A stretch of DNA of 64,000 nucleotides from Cephalopachus bancanus. Lineage: Eukaryota; Chordata; Mammalia; Primates; Tarsiidae. Where the stretch lies: contig JAPVLO010000007.1 in the NCBI GenBank assembly GCA_027257055.1, forward strand, positions 8,866,001 through 8,930,000. The letters are read 5' to 3'. The position numbers were made by a program, and so were the translations under genes. Position 1 is the stretch's first letter. The number at the start of each line of letters is the position of its first letter. The notes under the pieces are model-generated. The model searched no databases. It had not been told where the DNA came from and saw only the letters and a program-made list of their open reading frames with translations. Of the stretch, positions 34,201 through 46,350 are shown piece by piece.

Positions 34201-36555
34201 CCTGCTCTTCCCCCCAGGGGCCTCAAAGCTGGGACTGGGACTGCTCACCTGCAGGTTTTCTGACTGTCTGGGTTTTGGGTTATGGTGCAATAAGGGAGCT
34301 GAGACCTGGGCCTGGACTTAGGTCAGACAGTGGGCGGCGGCCTCCCAGGAGATCTGGGTTAAACCCCGCACGACCCAGGGTTGGGTGAGTTTAGCGGTTG
34401 TCAAGATGCAAAATAGCGGATTGTTCCTGCGCGCAGGCGCACGCAGTTACAGTCCCTGTCTGCCTTAACTGCCAGCCCTTCTTTGGGTTGGGAATGGTTA
34501 AAACTTCTGAGCAGGGAAAAGGAAGAAAAGAAAAAAGTGCAGTTTTGCCCCTAGAAGTTATGCAGGTGTATGCGCCCTCTGTTTGCATGCGAAGGGAAGC
34601 AAGAGGGGGGTGGAGAGGGAGGCTGGAGGTCCCTCCAGCAGGGCTGCTGCTCTCAGAAGTCTCCTTGGCAACACCCCCTACGGCACGATGCCCCCGTGGC
34701 CCACAGCCCTGGAGTCACCCTGCCCCACCTCCTCCCTCACCTGGGCCTGGGACATTTGGTTTGGCCAGTTGTTTAAAAGTAAGGAAATGCTGGGGAGGAG
34801 AATGCCAGGGCGAGGCCCACACCAAGGGTCCATGGGGCAGTGTCCCCTGGGGCATTGTCATTGGGAAACAAAGCTGCCTGGGGAGACAAAGCTTGCAGGC
34901 AGCTCGGTGGGGACTCTGCCCAGAGGGAAGGGCCTCCCACAGGTTGAACTTGGGAGGTGTGCCCTGCCAGCCTTGGGCTCCATGCGGTGCGTGTGCTCAC
35001 AGGAGGAAACAGTGAGGGCCCGTTTTCTTTCTGAAAGGTGTTGTGTAACACACGCATGGTTGGGCCACGTGCAGGAGCCCTGCGCACGGCGTGCTGGCAC
35101 CGTGTGCCCCTGGAGCAGTGGGGACGGCGCCTGGCAGCGCTGGGGCTTCCCGAGGCCAGGCGCAGGGCTGGACGACAGGCTCAGCTGTCTTCGGGGTGGG
35201 CTTCAGGGGCCGTGGCTGCTGCCCAGCCCACTGCTGCCACGTGGGCCCCTGTGGCCAGCGCGTTCACTTGCGGGATGGAGCGGCTAGATTTTATGTGACC
35301 TGCTGGGCTTGAAGTGCTGGCCACTCCTCCCCACCCCACACTTTGACCAAGAGGCCCCACAAGACCCACCAGCAGACGTGACCTGTGTCCTGAGTGACCT
35401 GTCCTGCCATTGACTGTGACTGAGGCCAGAGGGTTGGAAGCCGCACAACCTGCTAACTCTGTCCCCTTTTGCTGTCACCTGGTGTATCTGGGAAGCCAAG
35501 GGTGCCGTGAATGTCCAGCGAGATGCCTGCCGTGTGTGGCCTGGCGTTGCACAGCCATGTGTTGGGGGAAGTGGTGAGGACTGTGGTGGGGGGGAACTCA
35601 ACTGCCCCTCCTCCACTCCCCAGCCCCCCTCCACACCTGGTTCCTGAGTAGTCTCTCTCTGGCACACTGCCTGGGAAGAAGGCTTCCCCCAAAAAGGGGT
35701 TCCACATCCTGGACCTGGCTGGGAGTGTTGGAATCAACAGGCCCGTCTGGGGACCGTGACCTCGAAGGCGCAGGTAATTGAATATCTGTACTGTCCCCTG
35801 TCCTGGCTAGGTCCACCGCAGACCTGGCTGGCAGCAGCCCCAGCTCACCTGCCCCTGGCCCAGGAGGCCCCAGATGGTCTCTTGGGGCCTGCCAGTGGGG
35901 TTCCCATAAGCCAGCGCCAGCATCAGTGCACAGAGGCTGGGAGGGGGGTTCCAGGCACAAACCTCAGGTGGTAAAGTCAACATCACCCTGACATCCAGAT
36001 GCCCCCTGGGTCCAATTCACAGGACAGGCCTGGAGCAGAAAGCCCAGAAACTTGTGATGAGTCCAGGTTCTTGTTTTTCAGAATCAATTAAAATTTTTAG
36101 CACGTGAGTGTATACTGGAGACAAGCCATCAAAATAAAGGACCCAGTCCCCCACCCCCCCCCAGATGCTGTAGGGAGGGCCCAGCTGGGTTTTCCTTAGT
36201 CTCTGAGCACCCCGTCATCTCTCCAGGCAGCTGCACCCCTTCGTGAAGCCATGACAACGTTGGTGCTGACAGCCAGCCTCATCTTCCTGCCGGCTACCCT
36301 GCAGGGCCAAACTCAGGCACCTCAGGGGTCTCGGCAGGGCCTTGTCAGACACTGGCAGATGCAATTGTCACCAAGCTGGGAAGAATCTCAGAATGACTTG
36401 CCAACCAGGGCAGGGGCCTCAGGACCCCGGGAGGGCCTGGGAATGCTTGGTAACCCTAGGCTCTACCGAGAGCCACAGGGCAGCTTTTCTCTTCCGTTCC
36501 CAGGGTGACTGGTGAGGGTTTTTTTTTTTTTTTTTTGCTTCCTACTTTTTTCCTG
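31262..36555. other. PMEPA1 intron 1, largely repeat-free
   Basis: Over 5 kb without an Alu, unusual for this window. A weak L2-like phrase (cagcctttattgagtgccta) sits at about 34047 and a C-rich run near 36151. No exon recognised. Low repeat density next to a CpG promoter often marks regulatory DNA. Confidence 0.55.
31437..31446 (-). promoter_or_regulatory. Consensus NF-kappaB site
   Basis: The minus strand reads GGGGATCTCC, matching GGGRNWYYCC at every position. It lies about 1 kb into PMEPA1 intron 1, just upstream of where an antisense NKILA-type transcript would start. Confidence 0.45.
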
Positions 36556-36790
36556 GTTGGATATAGGGAGATTATTATGTGCCAGGTACTAGTGACGCAT
36601 TCTTCTCAATGTTCAAAACAACTCTGTGAGAGAGCTATTGCTATCACCAATTTGCAGATGCAAAAATGGGATCAGAGAGGGTAAGGTACTTGTTCAAGGT
36701 CACACCGCCAGGAACTGAGGCTCAGTTGGGATTCAAACCCAAATTCCCCGACGTTACAGCCCATACTCCACGCTGTATTTTCAGCACCAC
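36556..36790 (-). mobile_element. MIR
   Basis: ttatgtgccaggtactagtg, ttgcagatgcaaaaatggga, aaggtcacaccgcc. Confidence 0.85.
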
Positions 36791-38213
36791 ACTGACACGA
36801 CACACCACCACACCAAACCACACCCTGATTCTCTTTACAAGACTCACCGTTGCAGTGGTGTTTTGGGTCTTATGTTAAGACTGTCCACCCATGTAGGACC
36901 ATTCTTAGGGAAGAACACGAACAGTCACCTCTCAGAGCAAGCAGCCAGATCCCTTCCACTCTGGCAAGATGCTGGCTGACATTAGAAATGTCCCCCCAAG
37001 ACATGGACCATCTGACAGTTCAGGGGCTGGAGTCTCTGACCAGCTGCCCCATGCCTACCTGACGCCAGGCCCAGCAGATGTCATGACTGGAGCTTGGGGA
37101 GTGGCCGGGGAGTGTTCTCAGAGGGACCAAACCCAAACTTCCTAGGGGACATCATGGACTCATGTGACTCCCAGGAGCTTGGCATTCGATGCCAGGAATA
37201 CCAGGGAACGGCACAGACAAAACCCAGCCCTCCGAGAACTGCCGTTCACATGGGGGGGTCCAAGAGCGGGATTGGGTTTCAGGGAGGGACACATGGAGGC
37301 CCCTTCAGAGCCGCATTTGGGGAGACCATTCAGCCAGGCCCTCTGGGCCTCGGGAGCAGTCCACGACTTTCTCCCACCGTGGCAGTGGTTGGATGAAGGA
37401 AGTGGGCTGGCAGGCTTCTAGAAGATTCCAGGTAGACACAGGCTTTGAAAACCTCTCTTTTGGGGGGCTGACACGGAATCCCTCCTGAGCCTCCACTTAC
37501 CCTCTGTGAAATGGGAGGAGCAGCTTGTGCTTTGTGGGGTTGAGATGATTGCCTCCAGCCCCTGAGAGGCTCTTTAATGCTGCAGAGACAGTTCTATTGG
37601 GGGCGGGGAAGGGGGCCGTGCCCAAACCTCCCACCCGCCATCTTCTTTAGACATCGAGGTCATGTGGAGAGGCAGGTGCAGAGGTTGGTGCAGACCTGGC
37701 CCCCTGCCTCCTCCCCAGACTGCTTGGGTGACTGAGGGCTCCCAGCGACCACTGTGGTCCTCCTGAGGGTGTCAAGACAGCACGGTTGCATCGCCAAGGC
37801 CTGCCCCTCGACCCCCGGAGGGTTGCTGGAGAGGTTCTTCTCGGCACAACTTGCTGCAGACAGGGAGCATTGGGGAGTCCCTCTCCCACCCAACTGGCCC
37901 CCTGGGGGAAGCATGCATTTGCTCCAAGGTGGTGCTGGGAGGTCCCTGTTGCAACTCACCTCCGGGTCTCAGATGTTGGCAAGAAAGCCCTGATGTTCCA
38001 GCAAATTCTAACAGGTATTGGTGGCTTTGAGTCAGTGCCTGCTGTAAACCCACAAGGATGTCAGAAAGACTGGGAAATGTAATGTCTGATTTTCTTTCCC
38101 TTCAGATGTCTTTTAGCTAAAATCATTTATTGCTGTTTGATTGGTTTTGTGAAATGGCTGTATTGGCAAAAAAGTGTTTTAATTATTTGATGACAAGTTT
38201 AAAATCCCCAGTG
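36791..38213. other. Intron 1, unclassified
   Basis: No exon or repeat recognised. Confidence 0.5.
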
Positions 38214-38520
38214 GCTGCAGGCATGGTGACTCATGCCTGTAAACCTAGCTCTTTGGGATGCTGAGGCAGGAATATTCCTTGAGGTCAGGAGTTCGAGACC
38301 AGCCTGGGCAACATAGCAAGACCCCATCTCTACAAAAAAAAAAAAAAAAAAATTAGCTGGACATAGTGGCACACGCCTGTGGTCCAAAATACTTGGGAGG
38401 CTGAGGTGGGAGGATTGCTTGAGCCCAGGAGTTCAAGGCTGTAGTGATCTGTGACCACACCACTGTACTTCAGTCTGGACAACAGAGCAAGACCCTGTCT
38501 TTAAAAAATAAAAAAAGATT
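38214..38520 (+). mobile_element. AluJ
   Basis: Full dimer: gcaacatagcaagacccc, mid A-tract, right arm gtagtgatctgtgaccacac. Confidence 0.9.
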
Positions 38521-39002
38521 CCCAGTAGTGCTGGGGTCTGAATGCCAGATAGAGGTTGCTTGTGGCATCGGTGAGCTGACTCCCAGAGTTCCACCATCCA
38601 CAAGAAATGCCTCCCCTTGTCCATGGTAGCTGCCCTGGGCCCCTCAAGTTGGACAGGTGCAGCCAGAGCCTGTGAGGTCCTGCAGGCCCCAGACTCTACC
38701 TTGGCCTTTTGAGTTTTGAGAAATTGTCTCATACCCTTTGTCCCCAGTATGGGCTTTCGGGGCTGGGGGGAGGTGACCCCGCTGAGTCCTGGTTTGCACT
38801 GATAAAAACTGCATGACCTTGGCCCCAGTGACTGTTGGACACGGTTGACAGTCAGTGAGTGAGTGGACTCATGGCATCCCTCGGTTTCTCCCACGGCTGT
38901 TTCTCCCTGAGCATGGAGAAAGTGCAGGCACATGGTGGGGCCCGTCGGTGGCAGCTGCCACCCTTTATTGTCACTGATAGTTTGTCATTGATTCCCAGCA
39001 TT
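38521..39002. other. Intron 1, unclassified
   Basis: Nothing recognised. Confidence 0.5.
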
Positions 39003-39125
39003 TGGGGTCCCTGAGGTCCGGGATAGGGCTCTGCAGGTCTGAGGTCTGGGGTGGGTCACTGTGGGTCCCTGAAGTCTGTGGGTCCCTGAGACTCTGGATG
39101 GATCTCTGTGGATCCGAGGTCCAGG
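39003..39125 (+). repeat. Minisatellite, GGGTCCCTGAGGTCTG-type units
   Basis: Four to five imperfect units of 17-32 bp sharing gggtccctga(g/a)gtctg and ggatctctgt words. Confidence 0.75.
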
Positions 39126-39599
39126 ATCACATATCCTTAAGCATATAAAATATGCGTCTATATTTGATGTCAAATATACATAAAATGTAGACTGAGCATG
39201 TGAGAATTCCCACTAGGGCTGGAGGGTGCTGTGAGGTCCCTTGCTGGAGCCCACCATGGAGACCCCGCCCCTCACAGCTGTGTCCAGGGCCAGCTCAGGT
39301 GGAGCCTTCTCCCAGCTTTGCCCTGGGTCTCCCTGGCAGGTGAAATCAGATTTCCCAGGCTCGGTCCTCTGCACAAGGAAAGTGGGAACAACTCAGTCCA
39401 GGTCTTCAGAAATTTTTGGCAGGCCAACTGCCCTCTCCCCAGAAGAGTTTCCAGCCCCGGTGGTCTCACGGACACCTGGTTGACCACTGCTCATTTAGAC
39501 TGGATCTGAGACGGCACTGCTCCCTGTGGGGTGGTCTGGGCAGCTGGTGGTCACCAGGGAGAGAGGCAGAGGGGCACAGTCCAGGGAGTTTTTTGTTTT
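39126..39599. other. Intron 1, unclassified
   Basis: AT-rich to 39190, then unclassified. Confidence 0.5.
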
Positions 39600-39785
39600 G
39601 TTTTTAAACACAGGTCAGACTCTTTGCAGCTGTGTGATCTTTGGGCAGCTACAACCTCTCCCTGAACTTAGCTGCCTCATTTACAAACTAGGATTTGTAA
39701 TTCCTACACTGAGATGATTGAATACTTTGTCTTTTAAGCGCCTGGCATAGGGCTCAGTACACAGCAGGTGCTCTGTAAAGTCATG
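39600..39785 (+). mobile_element. MIR
   Basis: gctgtgtgatctttgggcag, then gcctggcatagggctcagta. Confidence 0.85.
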
Positions 39786-40249
39786 GAGTGGAGGTTGGTG
39801 CAGGTGCTGCTGCCCAGGGCTTAAGCCGGGTGGGGCCTCAGCTTTGCTCCTGCAGCTAGCTCACCGCTAGGGCTTGGGGGACCCCCACAGATGACACAAG
39901 CCATCCTGGGGGGCTCAGGTGCCCAGACAAAAAGCTCAGTGCAAGACCCTGGGGCCTTCCATCCCAGAAGGCACACTTCCACGTGGAAGGCTCCGCATCT
40001 GTGTGTGACCCCAGCACATGCCGTGTCTCATCAGGTAAAACCACCTTGAGCCAAAATGCCTCATGGATGTGGGTTGGGAGAGGGCACGAGAGCTTGGTGA
40101 CCATCAACCGATGCTGGATGCTGTGCTTCAAAATCCCAACCAGAAGAGGGAAAACCTCGAAGTTCTGTTACGGCCAATGCACTTAGAACCAAAACTAAAC
40201 ATGAATAGTGAGACTGCCAAGACCATGTCCCTACGTGCTCACATCTAAG
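39786..40249. other. Intron 1, unclassified
   Basis: Nothing recognised. Confidence 0.5.
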
Positions 40250-40795
40250 GGTTTCATTAAGGCCTTAAATAGCTTTGGGGAAGAAGGTGAGCCATGCAGA
40301 AAGGGATCGGGGGACTCGTCCTGGCCTGGGACCCCAGCTACCCCCATCCGGTTGTGAAAATTCCCCACTCCCCAGTCTGATATGCCCTCGCTGTCCAGAG
40401 CTCTCATTACCTCCCGAAAAACAATTTAGTTGGTAATAATTCCATAAACCTATGAATCAACTTTGCGCAAACACCCTGAGTAATCTCTTTGTTCTTCCCA
40501 CTTCGTAATCGGTGTCTGTAAAAGCCCAAGGTTTGGTCTTGCGGAAGGCGTGATTCACTTATTGCTGTCTGCACCGGCTCACTGCCATCCCGTCTTTCAG
40601 AACATGGTGAGCCAGGAGTGATTCATTTGGGGTTGAGCCTGGAAGCCGGCGGGGTCACGGCCATTGGGGGAAACGGCCCTTCTAATCTATTTATGATATG
40701 GGAGAAAGCGGTGGGAGGATTGAGATGGCAGAGAGGGTGTCGATTACATGGGTGAAATCACCAATAAAGAAACACTGACCGGCCTTTAAACACTG
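40250..40795. promoter_or_regulatory. Repeat-free AT-rich intronic block
   Basis: About 540 bp with no recognisable transposon, unlike its surroundings, mixing AT-rich homeobox-like words (TTAGTTGGTAATAATTCC near 40428) with GC-rich pieces and a few GTCTG motifs. It looks like a conserved non-coding element, but conservation cannot be measured here. Confidence 0.3.
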
Positions 40796-40800
40796 CTCCA

Positions 40801-41105
40801 AGCCAAGCGTGGTGGCTCACACCTGTCATCCCAGCACTATGGCAGGCGGAGGTGAGAGGATTGCCTGAGCCCAGGGGTTCCAGACCCACCTGGGCAACTT
40901 GGCAAGACCTCATCTCTACAATAAATCAAAAAATTAGCCGGGTGTGGTGGCTCGCACCTGTAGTTCCAGCTACTTGGAAGGCTCAGGTGTAAGGATTGCC
41001 TGAGTCCAGCAGGTCAGGGTTGTGGTGGCCATGAGCATGCCATTGCACTCCAGCCTGGGCAACGGAGTGAGACTCCAACTCAAAAAAACCCAAAAAGTAA
41101 AAAAG
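40801..41105 (+). mobile_element. Alu, lineage-specific subfamily
   Basis: gattgcctgagcccagggg, gcaacttggcaagacctc, acaataaatcaaaaaattag, gtggccatgagcatgcc, actccaactc. Perfect 10-bp duplication CACTGCTCCA (40791 and 41112). Confidence 0.95.
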
Positions 41106-41290
41106 CATAATCACTGCTCCATTTGCTACTGTTGGTTGTTGGGGTAGATCACAGCTAAATGCATTCTTATCGCAGGTGTCTCTCTTGTGTGGTCTCCTTC
41201 TCTGAGCAGGCTGATGTGTTGGGGCGTCCCCACCCAACCCAGAGGGGAGTTTCAATTCACAGGCCACAATGGCAGAGAATGCTGAGGCTT

Positions 41291-41575
41291 TCTTTTTTTG
41301 AGTTGGGGTCATATCCTGTCACCCCGGCTGAAGTGCAGTGGCCAATCACTGTAGCGTTGACCTCCTGGACTCGGGCGATCCTTCTGCCTCAGCCTCCTGA
41401 GTAGCTGGGACTACAGGTAAGCACCACCACACCTGCCTCATTTTTATATTTTTTTGTAGAGACGAGGTCTCCCTATGTTGCCCAGGTTGGTCTTGAATTT
41501 CTGGACAGAAGCAATCTTCCCGCCTTGGCTTCCCAAAGTACTGGGTTTATAGGTGTGTGCTACCATGCCTGGCCT
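41291..41575 (-). mobile_element. AluJ
   Basis: Reverse full Alu ending catgcctggcc. Confidence 0.9.
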
Positions 41576-41996
41576 GAATGTTGCTTTTGTTAAAAAGTGT
41601 ATTGACTGGGCCCACCATGGGGCCAGGCTTACTGTTCCCTTCTCATTTCTCTAACCGTGACAGTTACTGGATGTTTGCAGTTTTAAGGTCTTGGTGTTGT
41701 TCTGCAAAAGTCTGTGAACTTACCACCGATTTTTGCCTAATTGTATTAGCTGCTTTGGGCCCTAAATAAAATTGTCGCTGTCCTCCCATCTAGGAGGTAA
41801 TTAGAGTTGCTGCCACATGACCCAGAGATGTAATTAGGAGCCCAACTTCCAGTTGTCGAGTAAATCTAGGCTCTGCTGATGTGCTCTGAAGGATGTTTCT
41901 TCCCGTGGGGCGTTCCTTTCCTGCAGTGCCTTCTCCGGCTGGCTTGCCATCCATATAACTCCACCTCATCTTCACTGCAAGGGCCTGTCTTGGGGT
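41576..41996. other. Intron 1, unclassified
   Basis: Short unclassified stretch between two Alus. Confidence 0.45.
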
Positions 41997-42290
41997 TTTT
42001 TTTTTTTTTGAGTTGGAGTCTCACTCTGTCACCCACACTAGAGTACAGTGGCCGCTCCCGGCCACCGCAGCCTCGACCTGCTGGGCTCCGGCAATCCTTC
42101 CGCCTCAGCCTTCCGAGTAGCCGGAATTACAGGCATGCGTTACCACGCCCGGCTGATTTTTTGATTTTGTAGAGATGAGGTCTCGCCAAGTTGCCCAGGC
42201 GGGTCTCGAACCCGCGGGCTCAGGCAATCCACTCACCTCAGCCTCCCAAGGCGCAGGATTACAGGCTGAGCCACCGAGCCCAGCTCCAGC
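41997..42290 (-). mobile_element. Alu, lineage-specific subfamily, second tier
   Basis: Reverse copy: gccaagttgcccaggcgggt, ctcgaacccgcgggctcagg, caggctgagccaccgag. CpG-rich, suggesting youth. Confidence 0.93.
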
Positions 42291-44619
42291 TTCTAACCCA
42301 GAGCCAGGCACAGCCATCTTGGTTGGTGTCTGTCCCGTTACTGGCTGAATGGCTACGATCGCATTCACCAGATTTGCCGGTAACTTGCCTAGTTAGAGGA
42401 GAATCCAGCCAGTATTTATCAAGCTGCTTTGTGACTTTCAAAGTACAGATGATGTTGAGTGCATGGCATTCAGGGTTGTTGGGTGTGTGGCATTTGATCC
42501 AGCGCCCCCCCTTGCTGCCCACGACAGACATTGCTAATCGATTGCAGCATCATCCATCCTTGCTGGGCACAGATCCTTGCCAAGAGGATGCTGCCGGTGT
42601 CCACTCTCAGTCAGGGTTCAGAGTGGGCCTGAGTGGCGACATCTCTTGGCCACCTAGGATGCAGAAGTTTCGTATATAGGGAAAACTGGACGTCCTCTAC
42701 ACAGGGAAATGGTTAGGCGAGAGATTCCATGTGTGACTTCCCAGGACATTCTCCACCCAGGGATGGCCCCATCCAACCCCAGCTGTCCTCCAGCAGAGAC
42801 CACCCAGTGTGATTTCACAGCAAAGTTCTCACCAGGGTCATGGTTCCATCTGGAACGGGATCCCACAGGGCCACCCCTTGGTCCCCTGACAACACTTTAT
42901 CTGCCTTTTCTCGAAGCTCCAGTCACCACCTGAAATGTGCACAGAAACCGCCATTTTCCTGCCAGCCTCTTGGCCTGGAGGTCTTGAGCTCTGCCCCAGC
43001 ACTGCAGCATTCCTTCACACTCTAGCAAGAATGAGCTCTGGGTCCTTTCTCCAGCGTGGACTCAGGTGGGCGGGTGGCGGGGAGGGTCTTCAGAAACAAA
43101 AACAAGAGGGGGAGACTGGGAACCAGTCAGGGTGAGGGTGTGAACCCAGCGCCCAGGCACTTTGTTCAATTGCCTTTCTCAGCTCTTGCTGTGACACGGT
43201 GGCCTTTTGAACTCTGGCGGCTCCTACTGACAGTAGCAGATGCATGCGGCTTGCCCGGCCCGTTAATCCTCGTGGCAGTCCCTTTGGCACATGAGGGGGT
43301 GGGCCCAAGCTGCTCAGCAGAGAGGAGCAGAGCAGGATTTGAACTTGGGCTGTGGGTATCTTGAACTTGGGCTCAGGGTAGAAGGGGCATGGCCTGAGTG
43401 TTTCCTCCCCTCCTCCCACAGGGAACAGGGCTCTGGCAAGCCCTTGGTCAGAGAGGCATGTTCTGGATACCAGGTTTTCTTGGTATCCCTGAAGCCCAGA
43501 TGAGTCCGGGCTTCCTCCTCTGTACCCTCCCGAAGCCTGTGTTTTGCTTGCCAGGCAGGGACGAGCCCACTTTCCCCTGAGCCTGGGAACCGCCTGTTCC
43601 TCTGTGTAAAGGGATGTTTCCAGCCGTGCCTGTCGTCCTGTTCAGCTGGCTCGGAAACCCTCCCCTCCCCATCACTTCCCTTGGAAGGGTTATCCGGTGA
43701 TCCCTGAGGCCCCGAGAGGAGGGAGCAGAGATTGTCTAGTATCAGTGTGCAGCCACAGGGAGAAGGGGGTCTCTGAGCAGTGGACTCCCCAGTAGAGGTG
43801 ACGAGCCCAGAGAACATCAGGACCCGGACGAGCCATCTCCAGCCCCCCTCACAACGGCCCTGGCTGCACATGCACACCACTTGGGGGCTCAGGCCGCACC
43901 CCAGACCTCAGCATCAGGGTCCCTGGGATGAGACCTGGCTGTAGGGCCTCTTAAGACTCCCTGGGTTGTTAATTCCAGGGTGTGGCCAGGGCTGGCCTCA
44001 CCCTGGGCTTGCAGATGGGGAAGTCGAGGTCTAGCAAGGGCAAGGAGCAGAGAAACCACAGATGTCATCCTTGTGAGGACACAATGCCGGCGGGGACCCA
44101 TGTGTCAGGATGGGCTGGTCACCTTGTACGTGTTCTCATTGCTGGGCAGCCATCCCTGAGGCGGGGCCGCTGGCATTGTCCAGGTCGGGTAGAAGACTCG
44201 GGGAGGGGGCAAATGGGAGACAAGTCGCTTCAGGATCAGGATGACATTTGGCGCCCAGCTGTTTCTGTCCCTTGTGCCTGGCCAGGCACAGCCTGAAACC
44301 TGGGCTTTAGGTGGGAGCCAGCGCAGCTCGTGCCTTCTGGGGTCTTGGTGACTGCACCTTTGCAACGGCCCCGCCAGCTGCCATGCGCAGTGGCTTTCTG
44401 TTACATCCGGCCATGGAAGAGTGGCTTCTTCAAAGGAGTGTCTTGGCACGGAGTGGACAGGAGAAGCAGAGAACAGGAACAGGGTGCTGGCAGGCCGTGG
44501 TCAGAGGGGAATGTTCTGGACCCTGAAGCCCCAGGCTCGTGCCGCTCTCGCTCACCATCCCCTCCTCTCTCCTCCCCTCGACTGTTCCCTGCCTAACCCT
44601 TTGCAAGTGCCCCAGGTGG
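42291..44619. other. Intron 1; MIR-like piece at 43190-43370
   Basis: The MIR-like piece has gcaggatttgaacttgggct. No exon seen in the rest. Confidence 0.5.
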
Positions 44620-44758
44620 TGTCGGCGTGGTGGCTCATGCCTGAAATCCCAACACTTTGGGAGGCCAAGGCAGGAGGATTGCTTGGACCCAGGAGCTGGA
44701 GGCTACCAGCCTGGGCAACATAATGACACCTTATCCCTAAAAACAAGCAAAAAACCCC
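44620..44758 (+). mobile_element. Alu monomer (FLAM)
   Basis: Single left arm ending in an A-rich tail. Confidence 0.85.
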
Positions 44759-44889
44759 AGGTGATGTTATAAGAAAGGAGACCCTGCCAAGGACCCAACT
44801 GTCCTTTCTCTTCCCTTAAGAAACTGTGTTGCCGTGCACAGTGTCTTTATGGAGGTGTAATTTACAAACAGTGACATGCACCCATCTTA

Positions 44890-45316
44890 GGCGCACAGTG
44901 TGGTGGGCTCTCACTTTGTCGCCCAGGCTGCAAGGCAGTGGCACAGTCAAAGCTCACTGCAGCCACACCCTCCTGGGCTCAGGTGTTCTTCTGCTTCAGC
45001 TTCCCAAGTAGCTGGGACTACAGGTGTGTGCCACCACACCCAGCTAATTATTAAGTTTTTTCTGTAGAGTCTTGCTGTGTTGCCCAGGCTGGTCTTGAAC
45101 TTCTGGGCTCAAGCAGTCCTCTTGCCTCAGTCTCCCAAAGTGCTGGGGCTACAGACATCAGCCACCACGCTGGCTACTTTTCAAGAATTTTTTATAGAGG
45201 CGAGGTCTCTCTGTGTTGTCCAGGCTGATCTCAAACTCCTGGACTCAAGCAATTAATTCTCTTGCATTGGCCTTCCAGAGGACGGGGATTATAGGTGTGC
45301 ACCACCATGCCCGGCC
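44890..45316 (-). mobile_element. Three-arm Alu (dimer plus extra left arm)
   Basis: Reverse right arm (44900-45055), left arm (45056-45180) and a second left arm (45181-45316) in tandem. Confidence 0.8.
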
Positions 45317-45819
45317 TCAGGGTTGCAGTTTTTAAACAGGACAGAAGGATTGTAACAAGTGCCAAGCTGAACCCCAAGGAATGCCTCTGTGGTGGGATTC
45401 CAGGGCCTGTGGGAAAACATTTTGTAACCTAAATCTGGGCTGGTCATGGGTACCAGAAACCTGGGCATCTGTCCCAGCCCCAGCTAGGGGGGCTCAGCTG
45501 ACTCCAGCACCTTTGCAACCCGCCAGCTGCCTGCGATAGCCCTGTTGGCCCCTTCCTGGCTGGCTCACCCAGCCTGCATTCCTGTGCGGGGAATGAGGGT
45601 GTGGGTGATTCCAGACAGGTATGCGTCTCGTCTTGGGGAGGTGGTTACTCAGAGGCAGTGAGCTCGAGGCTGCCTTCCTCCCAGACAGCGTGGGCCTCGG
45701 TGTAGAGCCTCACCTCTGGCACGCACAGGGCCTGTTGGAGTGAGGGGGCTCGCAGGCGGTGGTCCCTGTCCCTTGACTCAAGCGTTCTCTGAAGAGGAAA
45801 AAGAACACGGCAGAGCAGC
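45317..45819. other. Intron 1, unclassified
   Basis: Nothing recognised. Confidence 0.5.
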
Positions 45820-45955
45820 CCCAGGGTCAGTATGCCAGGTCACAGGCGTGCTTCCATCACTTCCCAGCTCAGTGGCTCCCAGGCCTCAATTGTTCATCTG
45901 TGAAACGGGGACTCTCGGGAGTGGTCCTGACTGCCTGGGCTGCTGCTGTGAGGGC
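45820..45955 (+). mobile_element. MIR
   Basis: cttcccagctcagtggctcc, ttgttcatctgtgaaacggg. Confidence 0.75.
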
Positions 45956-46115
45956 CACGGCAGCTCTTATTTACCGGCTGCCCACAGGGTGCCAGGCACC
46001 GCCCTACCTGCAAATCCCCGTGGGAGCTACTAGACCCATTTCACAGATAGGGAGACTGAGGCTCAGTGGACAGGAGTCACTTGCCCGAGAGTCCTGCCCT
46101 GTGTTTTAACCACCC
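45956..46115 (-). mobile_element. MIR
   Basis: cccatttcacagataggga, gactgaggctcagtgg. Confidence 0.85.
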
Positions 46116-46350
46116 TCTGGGCAAGTTCCAAGAAATCTACAAGCTCAGAGCAAACGTTAGGCCATGAGAAGAGTTGGGTGGGCATTTAAAATCTAGTTGT
46201 TAGGCGCTCATCCAGACATACACCAGGAAAAACATAGCATGCATGTGACTGATTTTGTGAGTGTTACTGTTTAAAGCCAAAATAATAAAAGCGAATCAAG
46301 TGAATGTGTCTTTCGGTTGAGATGGAAGCTGTTGAGTTTTAACTCCTTCA
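46116..46350. other. Intron 1, AT-richer repeat-free piece
   Basis: Distinct composition from its GC-rich neighbours; includes ccaaaataataaaagcg. Possible conserved element. Confidence 0.3.
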
